A model generated the notes under the pieces. The model did not search any database and was not told the DNA's origin. It was given only the letters and a program-made list of their open reading frames with translations. The position numbers and the translations under genes are program-made. From Microstegium vimineum (lineage: Eukaryota; Streptophyta; Magnoliopsida; Poales; Poaceae), in contig CM039122.1 of NCBI GenBank assembly GCA_022036555.1, positions 3,557,043 through 3,621,042 on the forward strand: a stretch of 64,000 bases of DNA. Reading direction: 5' to 3'. Positions 57,497 through 64,000 of this stretch are shown in pieces (the first letter of the stretch is position 1; each line of letters opens with the position of its first letter).

Positions 57497-58683
57497 TCAC
57501 GATCGAATTTTTGAAAAAAAATAGACGACAGCAACATAGTCATCAGGCTGGAAATTCTTGAAACTAAGGTTTGGCACTAGAATTGGCTGTTTCCAAGCTT
57601 TAATGTTGCTTCTAAAGACTTTATTTATTTGTACTGAAATAGAACAGCAAAACTCTCCAATCTCCTTGGCCCGGTCCTTAAGGTCATGTATAGCATGGAT
57701 CTGGGGTTGTCCAGAATGAATTTGGATACAAAATCCAATCCATTTTGTAAACAAGACAGCACCAAATATCTGCAAAAATGAACATTGTATCACTGCCCCT
57801 AAATCCCTAAAACAAACATGTAATATATGCTGCAAAACTTACATTAACCGTGGGCAGTGTGAATACTTTTTGGGGGAGTGCAGATTGAATTTCTTCATCA
57901 GTATATTTCTGCAATAAGAGTGAAATGATAAGTGCAAGGGGGCGAGATGATAAGTGCAAGGGATACAATATTTTCTACAGAATATTTACCTGAATCACTG
58001 GCGGGAGAAAGAATTTGCATATTTCGGATTTCCTAGTATCTTGCTTGAAGCATCCTATGAATGCCTTGAGAATGTTAATGGCATTTGCACCTCCCTCCTC
58101 TAAATACTGTTTCATTTGATCGCCCGTAAGTGATGATTTCTCATCCAAAGAAAAAATTGCCTGTTTCTCACTTCAAATTGGGAACATGATGTCAGTCTCC
58201 AGAAAATATCATGGAAGTCAATATAAGAAGTTCTAAAACTCAAACTTACTTCAAGGCTGTTTCCAAGATATTTCCAACAAAATGTTCAGGCACACGTGTC
58301 TCTATTGATGTATTCTCATCTACTATTGTGTTATCGGCTCTTGGTATCTTTCTGTGCCTCTTATAAACGGAATCTATTACTGGTAATTTTTCATCATATT
58401 GGAATTTTCTCTTTTCCATTTTTGGTGTAACTTCCTTGTGCTGCTCATCATTTGTGTTTTTCTCAATGCCGGCTTCGCCATCATCCTTATTTGTGTTTTT
58501 CTCATTGCCGGCTTCGCCGTCATCCTCACTGCTGATCTTGGCCTGGCTGGCATCCACAGCATCAGTGATTAGCACACTCTCACTGCTGCCCTCATTCGCC
58601 TTCTCTGTCTTCTTCTCATTCGCATCTTCTGCACTACCTGCAACGTTGATCAGGGGCTGGCCGTTTTTCTCCTCGACCACCTC
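57497..58683 (-). pseudogene. Unrecognised multi-exon gene, split by copia element 3
   Basis: Minus exons with GT-AG borders: 58250-58683, 57990-58160, 57844-57908 and 57497-57769 (last border uncertain). The first is hydrophilic and acidic with a duplicated 13-residue segment (DDGEAGNEKNTNK / DDGEAGIEKNTND). Later exons read SLTGDQMKQYLEEGGANAIN, KYTDEEIQSALPQKVFTLP and FGAVLFTKWIGFCIQIHSG. I do not recognise the family. The copia LTR starts at 58684 directly inside the first visible exon, which opens without an ATG, so its 5' part must lie beyond the window end on the other side of the element. No stops are seen in the visible exons; the break is the insertion. Confidence 0.6.
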
Positions 58684-58996
58684 TGTCAATGAAACAGGAC
58701 TCAGGATTGTTCTGCTAGGGTCTTACTGCCTCTAGTCTTTGTATCCCTTTATATAACAAGTGCTCAACAGAGCTTCGATGGATACAGGTTGGCTCCAAGA
58801 GCATCTTCCTAGTGTAGTACAAGTAAAGTTAATCTAAAGCAAAAGCAAACTGCCTACTGCTACTAGTGTCCAACTTGTCTACTGCTACAACAGTCCAAGA
58901 CTGGAGCTACAACAGTCCAAGACTGAAAAGACTGAAAAGACTAACAGCTAAAGTGTAACAGACTAAAGTACACAAGAAGCCAAGGCTTATCTATCA
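58684..58996 (-). repeat. 3' LTR of copia element 3 (313 bp)
   Basis: Begins TGTCAATGAAAC, as does the 5' LTR at 63996, and ends TCTATCA. The polypurine tract (minus GGGGGAGAAT; plus ATTCTCCCCC at 58997-59006) adjoins it. A TATATAA box (58752-58758) lies within. Confidence 0.88.
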
Positions 58997-59024
58997 ATTC
59001 TCCCCCTAAGCCTTGCTTCAGCCA

Positions 59025-59874
59025 CCCTTGGTGATCTTCTTGAGCCCGATCTTGCCTCTCATGGTTTTGATCTTGGTTCTTCCAAGTGACTTGGTGAGGA
59101 TATCGGCAAGTTGCTCATTTGTGCCGATGTGATCGGCCTTGATGCTCCTGTCTTCCATGCAGTCTCTGATGAGTGGAACTTGGTCCTTATGTGCTTGCTC
59201 CTGTCATAGAACACTGGGTTCTTGGCAACTGCAAGTGCCGATTTGTTGTCCACCTTCAACTCCACAGTTTCCACCTTCCTTCCTAACAGATCGGCAAGCA
59301 GCCTTGATAGCCATAGCGCCTGAGTTGCTGTTGTAGTCATGGCCACATACTCTGCCTCACAGCTGGAGAGTGCCACTACCTTCTGCTTTACCGATTGCCA
59401 ACTGACCAGACTGCTGCCTAGGAAGAAAAGACAGCCCGTTGTGCTCTTGTTGGAGTCAATGTCCCCGGCTAAGTCTGAGTCACAATAGCCCAAGAACCTT
59501 GCCGATGAGGGACTTGCCGATGAGGAACTTGCCGATGAGGGTGCCTTAGTGAAGTGGAGGCCATAGTCGAGGGTACCAGCCACGTACCTGAGAATTCTCT
59601 TGACTGCCTTTTGATGTTCAGTGGTCGGTCTCTCCAAGAACCTGCTCACAAACCCCACTGAAAACGCCAGGTCTGGCCTAGTGTGGACCAAATACCTCAA
59701 GCTTCCAACCAATCTCCTGTATTGTGTTGGATCCACTTTTGCTGCTGTGCTCTCCTTGCTCAGCCTCAGTCTCTCCTCCATCGGTGTGGCAGCAGGGTTG
59801 CAATCGGCCATGCTCCCCAACTCCACAATCCTCTTGGCATAGTGGCTCTGCCTCAGAGTGATCCCACTACTCCC
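59025..59874 (-). pseudogene. Element 3 RNase H
   Basis: Readable motifs are LRYLVHTRPDLAF, GYCDSDLAGD, SCEAEYVAM and DNKSALAVAKNP, the standard copia RNase H set. A one-base deletion at about 59175 (KFHSSETAW in place of the usual FH-IRD) shifts the end of the domain out of frame, and the true C-terminus continues to about 59025. A TAG at 59875-59877 separates it from the reverse transcriptase in the same frame. Confidence 0.85.
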
Positions 59875-59877
59875 TTG

Positions 59878-61377
59878 CTACACTTCTATTCCCAGATAGA
59901 AGCTGAGTAACCCAAGGTCACTCATTTCGAAGATGGACTGCATCTCCATCTTGAAAGCCCTCACTTCCTCTTCCTTGACTCCAGTGATGATCAAGTCATC
60001 CACATAGACTCCGACCAGTAGAACAGAGTCTTCTGAGCCTCTTCTGTAGATAGCAGCTTCATGCTTGCTCTGAACAAACCCCATCCTCTTCAAGGTTGAG
60101 TTCAGCTTTGCATTCCACGCCCTGGGTGCCTGCCTCAGCCCATACAGTGCCTTGTAGAGCCGATAGACCTTGTCTTCTTCTCCTTGGACAGCAAACCCAG
60201 GTGGCTGCCGCACATAGACCTCCTCCTTGAGCTCTCCATTGAGGAATGCCGATTTGACATCCATATGATGGACCCTCCATCCTTCTTGAGCAGCCAAGGC
60301 CAGCAGCAGCCTGACTGACTCCATCCTTGCCACAGGGGCAAAAGCATCCTCATAGTCGATCCCTTCTTGCTGCACAAAGCCCCGAGCTACAAGTCTTGCC
60401 TTGTGCTTGATCACATCTCCATCGGCACTCTTCTTCAGCTTGAACACCCACTTCAGAGTGATCGGTCGATGGTCGGCTCGAGGTGGCACCAGCTCCCAGG
60501 TGCCGTTGCGCTCAATGGCGCCCAACTCTTCCTTCATCGCAGCTTGCCAAGCTGGATCATCGGCAGCTTCATCGTAGGTAGTCGGTTCGCCCGAGCAGGA
60601 GAGATTCAGCTCGGCGAACAGTCTCTGAGCTAGCGGCGGATTGGCCTCATCCCCGATGAGGTCAGTGATGCGTCGGTAGCGCGGTGGCTCACTGCCATGG
60701 TAGGCGTCCACCCTTTCTTCATCGTCCTTCGGGGGAGTCACGTACTCGACCCAAGGACTGGATCCGCTCGTTGCCGATGGCGCGGCTGTCGATGCTGATG
60801 GGGTTGTTGCCGATGTAGCCGCTGCCGATGGAGCGGTTGTCGATGGGGCAGTTGCCGATGGAGCCGTTGCCGATGGTGCCGCTGCCGATGGTGCCGCTGC
60901 CGATGGAGGAGTTGCCGATGGTGCGGTACCTTGTGTCGGCTCCGGTGTAGTGAAGCGTGGTGCCGATGCCGATGGTGATGCCGATGCCAATCCAGGCACC
61001 ACCTCTTCCCAGGGGTACTCGACGGTGAAGTCACTGCTTCCTTCTGCCGATGTGCTTGCCGATGCCGATGTCCAGTCCCAGCCGCGGCCTTCGTCGAACA
61101 CGACGTCGCGGCTGATGCGCACGCGCTGGGACACTGGATCGTAGACCTTGTATGCCTTCGCGCCCTCTGCGTAACTGATGAACACGCCGGCCTCGCCGCA
61201 GTCATGCAACTTGTGAAGCTGAGTCAGACGCCTGGTGTAGGCAACGCAGCCAAACACCTTGAGGTGGCCCAACGTCGGCGATCGGGGGTGATGCCCTCCA
61301 GTGCACGCGTCGGGGCACGGTTCAGGAGGTGCACCGCCGTCATCACTGCCTCCCCCAAAATCTTGCCGGTAGACCAC
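59878..61377 (-). pseudogene. Element 3 integrase C-terminus and reverse transcriptase
   Basis: Starts in the integrase tail (LGHLKVFGCVAYTRRL), passes a low-complexity A/P/S/T-rich linker (about residues 150-205, with repeated TAPSA units), then reverse transcriptase with [31 protein letters not shown] and the intact catalytic box YVDD (VGVYVDDLIITG). Near 61290-61380 the frame differs from the upstream integrase: a G run (TTTTGGGGGAGG) has lost one base and a second shift follows within 90 bp. Confidence 0.87.
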
Positions 61378-63139
61378 GCTGCTTGAGCAGAGCTCGCGCC
61401 ATGGCCACTACCGACTGGTTCCTGCGCTCAACAACTCCGTTTTGCTGAGGAGAGTGAGGGGCACTGAAGTGCCTTTTTATACCTTCATCGGCACAGTAGC
61501 TGCTGAACTCGGCGACGGTGAACTCGCCGCCGTTATCGGTACGCAGGACCATGAGCTGGCAGCCACTCTCCACCTCTGTTGCAGCCTTGATGCGCTTGAT
61601 TGCCTCCCCAGCAGCATCCTTGGTCGGCAGTAGCGCCGCCCACATGAATCGAGTGGCGTCGTCCACCAGTAGGAGGATGTATCGGTTGCCTGCCGATGTC
61701 GGTGGTGTTACCGGCCCACAGAGGTCGCCGTGCACCAACTCCAAGTGCTTCTGGGCACGGTATGCCGATGCCGATGGAAAAGATTGCCGCTTCTTCTTGG
61801 TGGTGACGCAGATGTCGCAGACCTGCTCTGCGTGGTCGATCTTGGGTATGCCACGGGCCATTTCTCCTCTGCTCAGGTGTCGTAGTGCATCGAAGTGCAG
61901 ATGGCCGAGCCTCTCGTGCCACTGCCACGCCTTGTCGTCCTTGCGCATGGCGAGACAGCACGGCTGCACAACTTCCAGGTGAAGGATGTAGAGTCGGTTA
62001 GGTTGCCGATGTACCTTGGCAAGCAGGCGACGACTGCGATCCCAGATGCGCAGCACGCCATCGGTAATCTCCACCTTGGAACCACCTTCGTCCAACTGCC
62101 CGAGGCTCATGATCGAATTCTTGAGGGCAGGGATGAAGTACACGCCTTGCAACATCCGCTGCTCGCCGGTCTTGGCTTGGAACACGATGGTGCCGATGCC
62201 GCGGATGTCCACCTTGGACGCATCCCCGAAACGCACAGTACCGCGGACATCGGTATTCAGATCGGCAAACAGCTCTCGGCGCCCCGTCATGTGGTGCGTT
62301 GCTCCGCTGTCAAGGTACCATCCTCCCATCTTCTCTTCTTCTTCATCGGTATCGGTACCGAGGAAGGCTCGAGCCCTTGGCTCGTCCAGAGCGACTTCCT
62401 GCGCAGCCAGAGAGGCTGCCGATGGGGCGGTTGCCGATGCCGATGCGGTTGCCGATGCCGATGCAGTTGCCGATGCCGATGCCGATGGACCCTTGTCCAG
62501 CTCGATGAACGCATGCGCCATGAACAGCCCACTGTCTCCTTCGCACTCGGCGTACTGGGCACGCCCAGTGTACCCACCAGCACCGCCATCGCGGCCTCCA
62601 GCACCGCCACCGCGGCCTTCTCCTCGGTCACCTCCTCGGCCGCCACGATCACCTCCATCGCCGCGGCCTCCGCCGCGCTCTTGTCGTGGCAATCGGCAAT
62701 TACGCGCCCAGTGGCCCTCCAAGCCACAGTTGAGGCAGGTGTTCGGCCCACAATTGTCACCCGGACCTCGAACACCGCCGCCATCTCCGCGGCCAGCGCC
62801 GCGCCCTCGGCCACGCGCGCCGCCACGGCCCCGATGATTCCTTCCTCCGCGACCTCGCTGCTGCCGATGTGCCGATGCATCGGTATCGGCAGAGCCATCG
62901 GCATCGGCAGCGCCCTTCTTTTCCTTCTTCCAGCGCTCTCTCCACTGCTCCTCAGTGTACATCAGCTTCCCTCCGACGGCCATCGGCCCGATCGGTGCTT
63001 GCCTCTCGTACTCATCCACCGCCTTGAGCCTCCCTGTCACCTCCTCGAGTGTGAGCGCCTCAAAGTCGAGGAATTGCTCGATGGCGACGACGATCTGCGC
63101 ATATTTCGCCGGTACCGATCGCAGGTACTTCTCCACCAC
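61343..63139 (-). pseudogene. Element 3 gag C-terminus, protease and integrase core
   Basis: Contains the CCHC knuckle CLNCGLEGHWARNC, a glycine/arginine-rich stretch, an alanine/serine repeat (SASATASASATA), the protease WYLDSGATHHMTG, the HHCC zinc region (WHERLGHLHF ... CDIC) and the integrase D,D,E motifs HGDLCGPV, LRTDNGGEF and SPQQNGVVERRN. Gag and pol share one frame here, as in most copia elements. Ends in the frameshift at the integrase C-terminus. Confidence 0.88.
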
Positions 63140-63934
63140 GCGCTCCTCGGTGATGTCCCGATCGCCGTGGATGACGAGTTGCTGATGCAGAGTGGACAGC
63201 CGGATGGCAAAGTCCTCGACTTGCTCATCGGGCTAGATGCCGATGTTCTCCCAGTCTCGGCGAAGTCGCTGCAGCGTCGCCCGTCGGACCCTGTCCACGC
63301 CGATCCTTGCTGCAGCGATGGCGTCCCACGCCTCCTTTGCCGATGCCTTGTCCATGAGCGGGATGCCTATCTCCTTAGGCACAGCAGCCATGATCACCTC
63401 GAGCGCCCGCCAGTCGTCGCGGTACTAGACCGGACCTCCCTCGACGGCCTCCCACATGTCGCGCGCCTGCATCCGCAGCTTCATGAGCTGCGACCACTCA
63501 TGGTAGTTGGTCTTGTCCAGCATCGGCCACGCCGTGCTGCTGCCGGAGTCGCGGTAGACCACCCTGTCCCGCGACTCATGGCGCCCGCCGCCGCGGCCTC
63601 GCCTGCGGTCGCGCGGGGACACAGAGCGGCGCCGATCCCTCCGATCGCGCGGGCTCTCGGGACGCCTAGCGCCCTCCTCCACCTGCTCCTCTTCCTCCGC
63701 AGCGATCTCCGCTCGCAGCGCCTGTGCGGTCCTCGCCGCCTCCTCTGCTGCTGCCGCCGCTTGCCTCGCCGCCTGTACCGCCGCCGCTGCTGCTGCCTCT
63801 GCGGCCAGCAGACGCGCGGCCCAGGTGTTGGAGCCGCCCTGCGCCCCCTCACCGACGACAGATGCGCCATCCTCGATGGCCACGGCCTTGGCCTTGCCGG
63901 CGGCCGCTGCAGCGCGCTCTGCTGATGAAGACAT
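63140..63934 (-). pseudogene. Element 3 gag N-terminus
   Basis: The ATG at 63934 begins MSSSAERAAAAAG, 48 bases after the primer-binding site. An alanine-rich and then arginine/serine-rich leader is followed by the gag core (MLDKTNYHEWSQLMKLRMQA). TAG stops at 63422-63424 and about 63233 interrupt a frame otherwise continuous with 61343-63139. The plus-strand 676-codon frame over 61895-63925 is its antisense shadow. Confidence 0.83.
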
Positions 63935-63981
63935 GACTGGGGAAGTGGAGAGGTGATGTTCTTGGCTCTCTAGCAACCAGA

Positions 63982-63993
63982 GCTCCGATACCA
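63982..63993 (-). other. Primer-binding site of element 3
   Basis: The minus strand reads TGGTATCGGAGC, a one-base variant of the initiator methionine tRNA site, two bases from the LTR start at 63996. Confidence 0.85.
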
Positions 63994-64000
63994 ATTGTCA

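Larger units (their letters stand above)
58684..64000 (-). mobile_element. Ty1/copia retrotransposon, element 3 (5' LTR outside window)
   Basis: 3' LTR (58684-58996), polypurine tract, RNase H, reverse transcriptase, integrase, protease, gag and primer-binding site are all in copia order on the minus strand; the last five bases TGTCA begin the 5' LTR. The short LTR, GC-rich coding sequence and a proline/alanine-rich linker set it apart from the Sireviruses in this window. Coding sequence is broken by several stops and frameshifts. The left flank ACCTC should reappear after the 5' LTR as the target duplication. Confidence 0.9.

Noticed and set aside
61895..63925. 676-codon plus-strand open frame
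   Set aside because: It lies antisense to gag-protease-integrase of copia element 3. It is open because the region is GC-rich, and its translation has no recognisable domain.

Overview
This window is nuclear DNA of a grass (Poaceae), probably a panicoid. It has spliced gene fragments with GT-AG introns, a very high load of plant transposons (Ty1/copia including Sirevirus-type, Ty3/gypsy, CACTA, LINEs) and no bacterial operon signals. I found no intact host gene. What remains are several broken genes that transposons entered repeatedly, often leaving readable target-site duplications (TSDs).

Region by region. 1-11787: a minus-strand Sirevirus-type copia element (copy 1) cut by the window edge, with a 4.09-kb TG...CA element, probably a solo LTR, inside its gag-pol junction. 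11890-20240: a minus-strand oxidosqualene cyclase (OSC) pseudogene. Its exons are split or separated by a LINE tail, a 1978-bp non-autonomous LTR element and a 1682-bp CACTA element, and copy 1 sits in a downstream intron. 20241-24330: non-coding DNA with a GC-rich tandem array and a short acyl-ACP thioesterase-like fragment. 24332-29650: a decayed CACTA element with a TNP2-type transposase. 29651-31520: one LTR and part of the gag of a Ty3/gypsy element.

31581-32940 and 50400-51320 are two halves of one plus-strand SEN1-type RNA helicase gene. They are pushed about 17.5 kb apart by a mosaic of shuffled gene fragments (F-box, HSP70 C-terminus, unknown exons) and EcoRI-palindrome minisatellites. 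A second Sirevirus (copy 2, 35680-46314), with both outer LTR ends missing, lies inside the mosaic. The helicase is followed by a repeat-rich frame with a plant-transposon-like C-terminus (51385-53115), a 238-bp tandem duplication and a 5'-truncated LINE (54448-56655).

57497-58683 holds exons of an unrecognised minus-strand gene. A third copia element (58684 to beyond the window end) entered it in the middle of an exon.

The genes do not form a working pathway. The value of the window lies in the layered insertion record: paralogous empty sites, TSDs and exon phases allow several insertions to be placed to the base and partly ordered in time. Coordinates of splice sites and lesions were read by eye; family names rest on recognised motifs, not on database searches.
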